From: an uncultured Porphyromonadaceae bacterium
GTDB taxonomy: Bacteria > Bacteroidota > Bacteroidia > Bacteroidales > Muribaculaceae
Direction: 5' to 3'
Length of the DNA stretch: 17,021 nucleotides
Assembly (NCBI GenBank): GCA_900555165.1
Contig: USKE01000009.1
Coordinates: forward strand, 1 to 17,021
Part shown: positions 8,083 to 15,731 of the stretch, piece by piece
Numbering within the stretch: the first letter of the stretch is position 1
How the letters are laid out: every line of letters begins with the position of its first letter
Made by a program: the position numbers and the translations under genes
The notes under the pieces: model-generated
Seen by the model: only the letters and a program-made list of their open reading frames with translations
Databases searched by the model: none
Told to the model about the DNA's origin: nothing

Positions 8083-8850
8083 ATGGGATTCGGAGATATG
8101 GTGCGCAATCTGCCGCCTGTTACAAAAAATCTGCTCATCGTGAACATCCTCATCTGGCTTGCGATGGCGCTTGTACCCTCATTGTCTCATCTGCTTGAGG
8201 CATACGGGGCGCTCTATTATTTCACGTCTGACCAGTTCCTCCCCTCGCAGCTGATCACCTACATGTTCATCCATGCCAATTTCACCCACCTTTTCTTTAA
8301 TATGTGGGCGCTTTTCATGTTCGGCGTGATGATGGAGCGTGTGCTCGGCTCGCCCAAATTCCTTTTCTACTATGTATCGTGCGGCATGGGTGCGGCGCTG
8401 GTACAGGAGGGGGTGTTTGCCATGATGATAAGCCACTATTCAGGTCTTTTCGCTGATCCGGGCGCGGTGAGGTCTCTGCTCAGCCACTCGACCGTAACCA
8501 ACGGGGAGCTGATGGCTATGGGCATCTCGCCGATTGAACCTGCGATACATTCGCTGTTCGGGCTTTATCATACACCCACCATCGGAGCCTCCGGTGCCAT
8601 CTTCGGCATACTGCTGGCATACGGCTACATGTTCCCGAACATGCGCATATATATGATTATCCCCCCCATGCCCATCAAGGCTCGCACGTTCGTGATAATC
8701 TATGCCGTAATAGAGCTGGCCTTAGGCGTCTACAACAACCAGGCCGACACTGTGGCTCACTTCGCACACCTTGGAGGCATGCTGGCAGGTCTGCTCCTGC
8801 TTATATATTGGCGTAAAAAACATATTATCGGCGGCCCTTATAATTTCTGA
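8083..8850 (+). CDS. Rhomboid family intramembrane serine protease
   Basis: A 255-residue polytopic inner-membrane protease with about six membrane segments; it should cleave membrane-anchored substrates within or near the bilayer. The rhomboid signatures are intact: HANFTHLFFNMW in the second core helix, the catalytic Ser170 in GASGAIFG, and the catalytic His229 in AHLGGMLAG. A long insertion (about residues 110-160, LFADPGAVRSLLS onward) separates the core helices before the GASG motif; similar inserts occur in Bacteroidetes rhomboids. The C-terminus is short and basic. The ATG at 8083 gives a short polar N-terminus before the first helix. First gene of a three-gene unit with the second rhomboid 18 bases downstream. 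Substrate unknown. Confidence 0.93.
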   Translation: MGFGDMVRNLPPVTKNLLIVNILIWLAMALVPSLSHLLEAYGALYYFTSDQFLPSQLITYMFIHANFTHLFFNMWALFMFGVMMERVLGSPKFLFYYVSCGMGAALVQEGVFAMMISHYSGLFADPGAVRSLLSHSTVTNGELMAMGISPIEPAIHSLFGLYHTPTIGASGAIFGILLAYGYMFPNMRIYMIIPPMPIKARTFVIIYAVIELALGVYNNQADTVAHFAHLGGMLAGLLLLIYWRKKHIIGGPYNF

Positions 8851-8868
8851 GGTACTAATTTCTATCGT

Positions 8869-9639
8869 ATGACGATAAAAGCGATTATACACAAAAGCTG
8901 TCGTTCAGTGCAGTCAGCGCCCTTGCAGATGGTGCTGGTGCTCAACGTGGCCATTTATGTGGCGCTTAAAGCCTTGTGGCTCGTCGGCGGAGAAAGCGGG
9001 ATATTTGACCGGGCTGTAAACGCGACTGTAATCGAAAACTCTTTCGCAGGGATGCTTGCGCATCCATGGTCGGTGGCCACCTATGCCTTCGTGCACCTCG
9101 ATTTTCTGCATCTGCTGGTCAATATGCTGTGGTTCGCCTGTTTCGCATCCGTGATATGCACTGTCAGAGACCGCAGTAATGTATGGTGGCTCTATCTGAC
9201 CGGAGCAGTCGCCGGCGCGCTGGCATGCATGGCTGTCGGCGGAATCACTTTCGGGCTCACAAGGATGGCCGGTGCGTCGGCTGCGGTGATGTGTATCCTT
9301 GGCGCCGCGCTCGCTTATGCTCCGCGTTACCGGATAAAGGTGGCGCTGATAGGCGACGTGCCGCTTGTCGTCGTAGCCGCCGTGGGCGGTCTTTGCCTGT
9401 TCACGGAAACCGGCGTGTCCATGGCCGCGCATGTGGCCGGACTCGCCGCCGGCATTATATGGGGGCTTTCATGGCGCCGCTCGCAGCGTCAGGTGCGCCG
9501 TGTTACCCGCGAGGCGATGGTCAGAGAGTCGGCCCGGAAAGCGCTACTCGACAAGGCGCGTACCCTCGGATATGCCTCACTTTCGCAAACTGAACGTATT
9601 CAACTGTTTGACATTAGTAATGGATTTAAAAAAGACTGA
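8869..9639 (+). CDS. Second rhomboid-like protease with cytoplasmic C-terminal tail
   Basis: A 256-residue rhomboid-like membrane protein. HLDFLHLLVNMLWF corresponds to the HxxxHxxxN helix, the nucleophile would be Ser137 in GASAAVM, and the partner His188 lies in AAHVAGLAAG. The residue after the catalytic serine is Ala rather than the usual Gly (GASA, not GASG), so activity is probable but not certain. After the last helix there is a basic linker (WRRSQRQVRRVTR) and a soluble tail with LLDKARTLGYASLSQTERIQLF, resembling a short conserved tail I recall on other Bacteroidetes rhomboids (DUF6576-like; inference). The last 20 bases overlap the start of the next gene. The pairing with a canonical rhomboid suggests division of labour or a hetero-complex, which the sequence cannot show. 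Confidence 0.9.
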   Translation: MTIKAIIHKSCRSVQSAPLQMVLVLNVAIYVALKALWLVGGESGIFDRAVNATVIENSFAGMLAHPWSVATYAFVHLDFLHLLVNMLWFACFASVICTVRDRSNVWWLYLTGAVAGALACMAVGGITFGLTRMAGASAAVMCILGAALAYAPRYRIKVALIGDVPLVVVAAVGGLCLFTETGVSMAAHVAGLAAGIIWGLSWRRSQRQVRRVTREAMVRESARKALLDKARTLGYASLSQTERIQLFDISNGFKKD

Positions 9640-10867
9640 CATACGGAAACTCTGGCATAACCGACGGTCACTCATACCCCCCGGGCCATGGAAAAAAACA
9701 GTAAGGATAACCGGCTGGATGTTCTGCTCATTGCTTGGACTGTGTACCATAGCGGCCGGATATTCAGGACTGATTGACCCGAACATAACGGCCATACCGG
9801 CCATTCTCGCACTTACTTTCCCCCTGTGGATACTGCTGACACTGCTGGCACTTGCGGTGACACTGTGTTTTTCGCGCTGGATGGCACTCGTGCCGGCGGC
9901 CACCCTTGTGTTCTGCCTCGGCCCCATACTGAGCAATATGCCACTCAATCTCGTTGACGAGAAGATAACCCCGAAAGACCAAGACCGAATATTCAAACTA
10001 CTGTCATACAATTCGATGGCATTGTTGAGTGCCCGTCACCCGGGAGATGCCACAAACTCGTTTGACCCTGATTTTCCCTATAATCCCACCCTGTCGTTCA
10101 TAATAAACTCAGGGGCCGATGTGGTGTGTCTGGCCGAGTATCCTCGCCATCTCACACCGCAGAAAATGATACGTGTCACCCCAGAGCAGTGTGACTCAAT
10201 GGACCGCATCTACCCGCACAAGGTAGCTAACGACTACGAGACCATATATTCCAAGTATCCCCTTTACCCAGTAGAGCCCAATTATCCGCCACACGATCCC
10301 TACCCGGCATTTCTCCCCGCCGTGGTCGACATTATGGGACGCAAGACTCTTGTGGTGGCTGTGCATCTTGCCTCATTCGAGCTTGACGACAATGACCGTA
10401 TGGCATACCGCGAGTTCATCAAGGGGCAGGCTGACGTAACGAGCACCAAACAGCGTCTCCTGCCCAAGCTCTCGCTGGCGTTTACCAGGCGCGCGGCGCA
10501 GGCCGATTCCATCCGGTCGCTGATTGACCGTCTCGGCATCAATAACGTGATAGTAACCGGCGATTTCAACGATGTGCCCGGATGCTATGCCATACGCCGT
10601 CTGTGCCGCGACGACATGCGCAGTTCGTTCGACGTTGCCGGCCGAGGCCTCATCAACACCTTCCATGCCAACCATTTCTATTTCCATATAGACCACACCC
10701 TTTACCGCGGCGGCATGGAGGCCGTCAGGTTCGATCGCCCCTCATTTGACAACTCCGACCACTACCCTATCGAGACAATATTCAAATGGGTGCCGGCAAA
10801 CCGGGGCGACATGCACGGGGTTCCACCCATAAACCTCATCCCCGACAGTCTCCGCAAGGAAATCTGA
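9620..10867 (+). CDS. Membrane-anchored endonuclease/exonuclease/phosphatase family protein
   Basis: A 415-residue protein with a basic N-terminus, three predicted membrane helices (about residues 30-105) and a C-terminal EEP-fold domain. Catalytic-type residues are in the expected order: Asn131 (SYNSM), Glu173 (CLAEYP), His249 (VHLAS), Asp315 and Asn317 (TGDFNDVP), and Asp380-His381 (SDHYP). The family includes nucleases, sphingomyelinases and inositol phosphatases, so the substrate is open; anchoring makes a lipid or envelope phosphodiester as plausible as DNA. The ORF is open from 9431, but that part lies entirely inside the second rhomboid; the ATG at 9620 (MDLKKTDIRK) gives a sensible topology and a 20-base overlap with the rhomboid stop, suggesting coupling. 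No terminator follows it before 10941. Confidence 0.87.
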   Translation: MDLKKTDIRKLWHNRRSLIPPGPWKKTVRITGWMFCSLLGLCTIAAGYSGLIDPNITAIPAILALTFPLWILLTLLALAVTLCFSRWMALVPAATLVFCLGPILSNMPLNLVDEKITPKDQDRIFKLLSYNSMALLSARHPGDATNSFDPDFPYNPTLSFIINSGADVVCLAEYPRHLTPQKMIRVTPEQCDSMDRIYPHKVANDYETIYSKYPLYPVEPNYPPHDPYPAFLPAVVDIMGRKTLVVAVHLASFELDDNDRMAYREFIKGQADVTSTKQRLLPKLSLAFTRRAAQADSIRSLIDRLGINNVIVTGDFNDVPGCYAIRRLCRDDMRSSFDVAGRGLINTFHANHFYFHIDHTLYRGGMEAVRFDRPSFDNSDHYPIETIFKWVPANRGDMHGVPPINLIPDSLRKEI

Positions 10868-10940
10868 CGACGGGGCACACGAGACTGATCAACTGACAAC
10901 CGAATAAAACGTAAAACCATTCATAATCCATTAATCCCCA

Positions 10941-13061
10941 ATGCCCATGAAGCCAATCATCAAAGGCATGTGTGCGGCCGCTGCCGCCACTGCGATCGTG
11001 ATGGGTTCGTCATGCTCTAAAAAAGAGCATGTAAACCCGTTCCTGGCCGAGTACGACACCGAGTTCCAGATTCCGCCGTTCGACCGAATCGAGATCGACG
11101 ACTATCTGCCCGCATTTGACGCCGGAATCAGAGAGGCCAATGCGAAGATCGATTCAATCGTATCCAATCCGGAAACACCCACTTTCGAGAACACCATCCT
11201 GCCGCTGAGCTGTCTCAGCCCCACTCTCGACCGTGTGATGTCTGTACTCATGTCGCTCACCGAGGCAGATTCGTCTGATGAGCTCACCGAGGTCTCGGAA
11301 AAAATCATGCCGCGTTACACCGCCTTCAACGACGAGGTGATGATGAATCCCGGCCTCTTCAAGCGCGTCGAGGCTGTTTACAACGCCATCGACACAGCCG
11401 CACAGCCCCTCGACGAACGCCGCGCCATCGAGGAGACCTATCGTGATTTCGTGCGTAACGGCGCCAAACTCGGGTCAAGCCAGCAGACCGAACTGAAGAA
11501 AGTTAACACCACTCTTACCGACCTTTACCTCAAGTTCAACAAGAACCTGCTGGCAGCCAACAATGCTTTCGAGATTGTGGTCGACAGCAAAGAGGAACTT
11601 GCCGGTCTGCCGCAGAACGTCATCGACAATGCCGCTGCCGAAGCCGAGGCCCGCGGACATGAGGGCAAATGGGTGTTTACCCTTCACGCGCCTTCGCGTC
11701 TGGCCGTGCTGCAGTATGCCCAGAACCGCGACCTGCGAGAGAAGATGTGGCGCGGCTATACCTCTAATGCTACCAAAGAGGGAATGGACAACCGCCCTGT
11801 AATCGTTGAGATTCTCAAGAACCGCGCCCGCAAGGCCGAGCTGCTCGGATTCAAGGATTATGCCGCATATGCCGTGTCAGACAAAATGGCCGCGACCCCC
11901 GAGGCTGCCGAGGCCCTGCTGATGAAAGTCTGGGAACCCGCCAAGGCGAAGGTGGCTGAAGAGGTGGCCGCGATGCAGAAACTCTCTGACGAATCTGGCA
12001 ACGACTTCAAAATCGCTCCGTGGGACTATTATTTCTTCGCCGAAAAAGTACGCCAGAAGAAATATGCCCTCGACGAGGCTGCCATCAAGCCCTATTTCGC
12101 TGTTGACTCGGTGCGCAAAGGTATCTTCGAGATGGCCAACCGCCTCTACGGCATCACGTTCACCGAACTCCCCGACGCGCCCAAATACCACAAGGATGTC
12201 AAGGTATATGAGGTGAAAGACGCCGAAGGCAAGCATCTCGCCGTTTTCATGACCGACTACTTCACCCGCGCCTCAAAACGTCAGGGCGCATGGATGGAAG
12301 AACTCAAGACCTCATGGGTAAATCCCGACGGTTCGGTAGAGCGTCCTATAGTATATAATGTCGGTAACTTCGCGCCCCCCACGGCCGACGCACCTGCCCT
12401 GCTGTCGATTGACGACGTGCAGACCATGTTCCACGAGTTCGGCCACGGCCTCCACGGCATGCTGTCAAAGGCCCGTCTGCGCTCACAGAGCGGCACTTCG
12501 GTTGACCGCGACTTTGTGGAATTCCCCTCGCAGTTCCACGAGCACTGGGCATTCACCCCCGAACTGCTCAAGTCATACGCCCATCACTACAAGACCGGCG
12601 AGCTTATCCCCGATTCGCTCGTATCGCAGATCAATGCCGCCTCGAAACACAACATGGGTTTCATGACCACCGAACTTGTGGGCGCCGCACTGCTTGACCT
12701 CCACTACGGTCATCTCAAGCCCGAGGGTAAAGTCGATGTCGAGGCATTCGAGAAGAGTGTCGCCGACAAACTCGGCATGCCCGCCGAGCTGACTTTCCGT
12801 TACCGCTCGCCCTACTTCAAGCATATTTTCGGCGACGAAGGTTATGCCTCGGGTTATTACACCTACATCTGGGCCGAGGTGCTTGATGCCGACGCATACG
12901 AGCTGTTCAAAGAGCGCGGCATGTTCGATGCCGAATCGGCTGCCAAACTCAAGAAAGTCCTTGAGTCAGGCGGTTCACAGGATCCGATGGTGCTCTTCGA
13001 GGAGTTTCGCGGCCACCGTCCGTCGGCTGACGCCCTGCTGCGTCAGCGCGGCCTGATGTAA
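10941..13061 (+). CDS. dcp: M3 family peptidyl-dipeptidase (Dcp), lipoprotein
   Basis: A 706-residue zinc metallopeptidase that removes C-terminal dipeptides from oligopeptides. The zinc motif HEFGH is at 498-502 and the third ligand is Glu527 in DFVEFPSQ, the 29-residue spacing of M3A enzymes. Substrate-binding Gly/Tyr-rich motifs near the C-terminus are present (SGYYTYIWAEVLD). Unlike the cytoplasmic E. coli Dcp it carries a signal sequence (hydrophobic about residues 10-22) ending MGSSC, so Cys25 may be lipidated; the lipobox is not ideal (Gly at -3). The mature protein begins SKKEHVNPFL. The 73-base gap before it has no terminator or clear promoter, so read-through from the rhomboid unit is possible. 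Oligopeptidase A is the alternative subfamily; length and the W-A-E-V motif favour Dcp. Confidence 0.93.
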   Translation: MPMKPIIKGMCAAAAATAIVMGSSCSKKEHVNPFLAEYDTEFQIPPFDRIEIDDYLPAFDAGIREANAKIDSIVSNPETPTFENTILPLSCLSPTLDRVMSVLMSLTEADSSDELTEVSEKIMPRYTAFNDEVMMNPGLFKRVEAVYNAIDTAAQPLDERRAIEETYRDFVRNGAKLGSSQQTELKKVNTTLTDLYLKFNKNLLAANNAFEIVVDSKEELAGLPQNVIDNAAAEAEARGHEGKWVFTLHAPSRLAVLQYAQNRDLREKMWRGYTSNATKEGMDNRPVIVEILKNRARKAELLGFKDYAAYAVSDKMAATPEAAEALLMKVWEPAKAKVAEEVAAMQKLSDESGNDFKIAPWDYYFFAEKVRQKKYALDEAAIKPYFAVDSVRKGIFEMANRLYGITFTELPDAPKYHKDVKVYEVKDAEGKHLAVFMTDYFTRASKRQGAWMEELKTSWVNPDGSVERPIVYNVGNFAPPTADAPALLSIDDVQTMFHEFGHGLHGMLSKARLRSQSGTSVDRDFVEFPSQFHEHWAFTPELLKSYAHHYKTGELIPDSLVSQINAASKHNMGFMTTELVGAALLDLHYGHLKPEGKVDVEAFEKSVADKLGMPAELTFRYRSPYFKHIFGDEGYASGYYTYIWAEVLDADAYELFKERGMFDAESAAKLKKVLESGGSQDPMVLFEEFRGHRPSADALLRQRGLM

Positions 13062-13107
13062 TCCGTTGAGAGTGATCTCCGTGCCACCCGAATAAATATG
13101 ACATTAC

Positions 13108-13147
13108 CGGTGTGCGTGAATATCAATTCACGCACACCGTGTTTTTT
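13108..13147 (+). terminator. Intrinsic terminator after dcp
   Basis: A perfect 14-bp stem, CGGTGTGCGTGAAT pairing with ATTCACGCACACCG (13108-13121 and 13126-13139), with a 4-base ATCA loop and a T-rich tail ending in six Ts (13142-13147). It starts 47 bases after the stop codon and insulates the lipid A operon from upstream reading. Confidence 0.93.
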
Positions 13148-13215
13148 ATCAACGAATTAGGCCGCAAAACCGCACATTTTCAGTGTTAATGTGCTAATAA
13201 TCCAAAAAAAATTGC

Positions 13216-13223
13216 CAAATTTG
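13216..13223 (+). promoter_or_regulatory. lpxD: Possible -7 box for the lpxD operon
   Basis: CAAATTTG matches TAnnTTTG at all defined positions but the first. It lies in an A-rich stretch downstream of the dcp terminator and is the best candidate in the 149-base gap before lpxD. Because the box is palindromic its orientation comes only from context. Transcription would start near 13230, just before the stem-loop at 13237-13281. Confidence 0.35.
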
Positions 13224-13236
13224 CATGATAAAACCA

Positions 13237-13281
13237 ATGGAGCCGGTTCTTCTATGCAGACCAGTGCCTTTATGGCTCCAT
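13237..13281 (+). promoter_or_regulatory. Stem-loop in the lpxD leader
   Basis: ATGGAGCC (13237-13244) pairs perfectly with GGCTCCAT (13274-13281) across a 29-base loop that contains a further short pairing (GGTT with GACC, one wobble). The right arm ends 15 bases before the lpxD ATG, so the structure could affect ribosome access or protect the 5' end. Whether it is conserved is unknown. Confidence 0.4.
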
Positions 13282-13296
13282 AACATTACCACATAA

Positions 13297-14334
13297 ATGC
13301 AGTTTACAGCAGCACAGATAGCACAGCTTGCCAACGGTACAGTTGAGGGCAATCCAGATGTGGCGGTTTCTACATTCGCCAAAATCGAGGAGGGCCATCC
13401 GGGAGCTATTTCGTTCCTTGCCAACGCCAAATACACGCATTATATTTATGAGACCGCATCGTCTGTGGTTCTTGTGAGCCGTGACTTCGTGGCCGAGAGG
13501 CCGGTGAAGGCTACCCTCATAAGGGTCGACGACCCGTATGCGACCGTGGCCTCCCTTCTTGAGATGGTGGCCGAGATGCTTGAACCGAAACCCCGGGGAA
13601 TCGAGCAGCCCTGTTTCATAGCCGAAGGAGTTGAGGTGCCCGACGACGCCTATATCGGTGCTTTCGCCTATATCGCGAAAGGTGTCCGTCTGGGGCGTGG
13701 CGTGAGAATATACCCGCAGACATACGTGGGCGAGAATGTGGTCATCGGCGACAACACCCAGCTGAAACCCGGGGTCAAGGTGTACCACAATTGCCACATA
13801 GGCGCCCGGTGCATACTCCATTCGGGGGTTGTAGTCGGCGGCGACGGTTTCGGTTTCGCCCCTCATGACGGTCATTACAAGAAAATACCCCAGCTCGGCA
13901 ATGTTGTGATTGACGATGATGTTGAAATCGGCGCGAACACCACAGTAGACCGCGCGGTGATGGGGTCGACTCGTATCGGAGCGGGCACCAAGATTGACAA
14001 CCTCATACAGATTGCCCACAACTGCACTGTGGGGCACGATACCGTAATGGCCGCACAGGCAGGTATCGCCGGCTCAACCCATGTGGGCTCGAACTGCATG
14101 ATCGGCGGACAGGTAGGTCTGGCGGGTCACATAAAGGTGGGGGACAATGTGCAGATAGGCGCCCAGAGCGGCGTGCACTCGAACCTGCGCGACGGCGCTC
14201 GTGTATTGGGCACACCTGCCATCTCCGTCGGCGATTATGCCCGCATGAATGTGTACCTTAAACGCCTCGGCGATATTTTCGAGAGGGTGAAAAAGCTCGA
14301 AGAATCGCAGCCCCACAACTCTGAAAACAAATAA
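13297..14334 (+). CDS. lpxD: UDP-3-O-acylglucosamine N-acyltransferase
   Basis: A 345-residue cytoplasmic acyltransferase that adds the second (N-linked) hydroxyacyl chain from acyl-ACP in lipid A synthesis. The N-terminal uridine-binding domain (about 1-100, with [11 protein letters not shown]) is followed by a left-handed beta-helix of hexapeptide repeats (about 105-315, such as VVIGDN, VEIGAN, VQIGAQ) and a C-terminal helix for ACP contact. The catalytic histidine is His241 in NLIQIAHNC. Length fits the family. It is the first gene of the lpxD, lpxC/fabZ, lpxA unit and ends 14 bases before the next ATG. Confidence 0.97.
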   Translation: MQFTAAQIAQLANGTVEGNPDVAVSTFAKIEEGHPGAISFLANAKYTHYIYETASSVVLVSRDFVAERPVKATLIRVDDPYATVASLLEMVAEMLEPKPRGIEQPCFIAEGVEVPDDAYIGAFAYIAKGVRLGRGVRIYPQTYVGENVVIGDNTQLKPGVKVYHNCHIGARCILHSGVVVGGDGFGFAPHDGHYKKIPQLGNVVIDDDVEIGANTTVDRAVMGSTRIGAGTKIDNLIQIAHNCTVGHDTVMAAQAGIAGSTHVGSNCMIGGQVGLAGHIKVGDNVQIGAQSGVHSNLRDGARVLGTPAISVGDYARMNVYLKRLGDIFERVKKLEESQPHNSENK

Positions 14335-14348
14335 AACAGCATATTCTG

Positions 14349-15731
14349 ATGAAACAGATCACCCTCAGCGGCGAATTTTCTGTCAAAGGAAAAGGCCTGC
14401 ATACCGGCCTCGACATCGAGGCCACCTTCCTCCCTGCTCCCGAGAACCACGGATACAAGATACAGCGTGTCGACATGCCTGACCAGCCGGTAATCGATGC
14501 CGTGGCAGAGAATGTCACCCAGACTGACCGCGGCACAGTGATTGAGCGCGGCGACGTGCGCGTGTCGACCATCGAGCACGCTCTGGCAGCCCTATATGCC
14601 GCCGGCATTGACAACTGCCTTATCAAGGTCAACGCTCCCGAGCTCCCCATCATCGACGGCTCGGCACGCGTATTCAGCGAGAACATCGAGCGCGTGGGCA
14701 CAACCGAGCAGAACGCCGACAAGAACTACTACGTCGTAAAGCACAAGATCGAGGTACGCGACCCTGAGACCGGCGCCCACCTTACCGTTCTTCCCGACAA
14801 TGACTTCTCGATCGACGTGATGATCTCATACGACTCACCGGTGCTGACAAACCAGTTTGCACGTCTTGAGAACATCGCCGACTTCAACGACCAGATTGCC
14901 GCAAGCCGCACTTTCGTGTTCGTGCGCGAAATCGAGCCGTTGCTCCAGGCCAACCTCATCAAGGGTGGCGACCTCGACAATGCCATAGTCATCTACGACC
15001 GCGAAATGTCGCAGGAGCACCTTGACCACATCTCGTCGCTGATGGGTCTCCCCCCTATGAAGGTCACCGAGTTCGGCTGCATATCGAACACCCCGCTGAA
15101 ATTCGACAACGAACCGGCACGCCACAAACTGCTTGACGTAATGGGCGACGTGGCCCTCATAGGCCGTCCGCTCAAAGGCCGCATCATCGCATCGCGCCCC
15201 GGGCACTCGATCAACACGAAATTCGCAAAACAGATCCGCAAGGAGATCAAGCGCCAGGAACTGCAGGCTCCGCTCTACAATCCGTCGCAGGCTCCGCTGA
15301 TGGACATCAATCAGATTCGCGAGCACCTGCCCCACCGCTACCCGATGCTGCTTGTCGACAAGATTATCGAGCAGGGCGAGTCATATATCGTCGGCGTGAA
15401 GAACGTCTCCGTAAACGAGCCTTTCTTCCAGGGGCATTTTCCCCAGGAACCCGTCATGCCCGGCGTACTGCTTGTCGAGGCCATGGCGCAGACCGGCGGT
15501 CTGCTCGTACTCGGCTCTATCGAGGATCCCGAAAAATACTCCACCTATTTCATGAAAATCGACAACGTGAAGTTCCGTCAGAAAGTCGTCCCCGGCGACA
15601 CCCTGCTCTTCCACGTGTCGTTCATGACACCCCTGCGTCGCGGATGCGCCCTCATGAAAGGCGTGGCCTTCGTAGGCGACAAGATTGTTTGCGAATGTGA
15701 GTTCATGGCCCAGATTGTCAAAAACAAATGA
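14349..15731 (+). CDS. lpxC/fabZ: Bifunctional UDP-3-O-acyl-GlcNAc deacetylase / 3-hydroxyacyl-ACP dehydratase
   Basis: A 460-residue fusion. Residues about 1-305 are LpxC, the zinc deacetylase making the committed step of lipid A synthesis: zinc ligands His77 (STIEH), His259 and Asp263 (RHKLLDVMGD), with His286 in the GHSIN motif as the likely acid/base residue. Residues about 315-460 are FabZ, the hot-dog-fold dehydratase of fatty acid elongation: LPHRYPMLLVD, catalytic His363 in GHFPQEPVMPG and Glu377 in LVEAMAQTGG. The join is a short linker around LYNPSQAPLMD with no internal stop or frameshift. This fusion is characteristic of Bacteroidetes. It puts two enzymes competing for the hydroxymyristoyl-ACP branch point on one chain. 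Its stop overlaps the lpxA start (ATGA). Confidence 0.98.
   Translation: MKQITLSGEFSVKGKGLHTGLDIEATFLPAPENHGYKIQRVDMPDQPVIDAVAENVTQTDRGTVIERGDVRVSTIEHALAALYAAGIDNCLIKVNAPELPIIDGSARVFSENIERVGTTEQNADKNYYVVKHKIEVRDPETGAHLTVLPDNDFSIDVMISYDSPVLTNQFARLENIADFNDQIAASRTFVFVREIEPLLQANLIKGGDLDNAIVIYDREMSQEHLDHISSLMGLPPMKVTEFGCISNTPLKFDNEPARHKLLDVMGDVALIGRPLKGRIIASRPGHSINTKFAKQIRKEIKRQELQAPLYNPSQAPLMDINQIREHLPHRYPMLLVDKIIEQGESYIVGVKNVSVNEPFFQGHFPQEPVMPGVLLVEAMAQTGGLLVLGSIEDPEKYSTYFMKIDNVKFRQKVVPGDTLLFHVSFMTPLRRGCALMKGVAFVGDKIVCECEFMAQIVKNK

Noticed and set aside
13270..14037. 255-codon minus-strand ORF
   Set aside because: Antisense shadow of lpxD; the hexapeptide-repeat frame on the plus strand is unambiguous.
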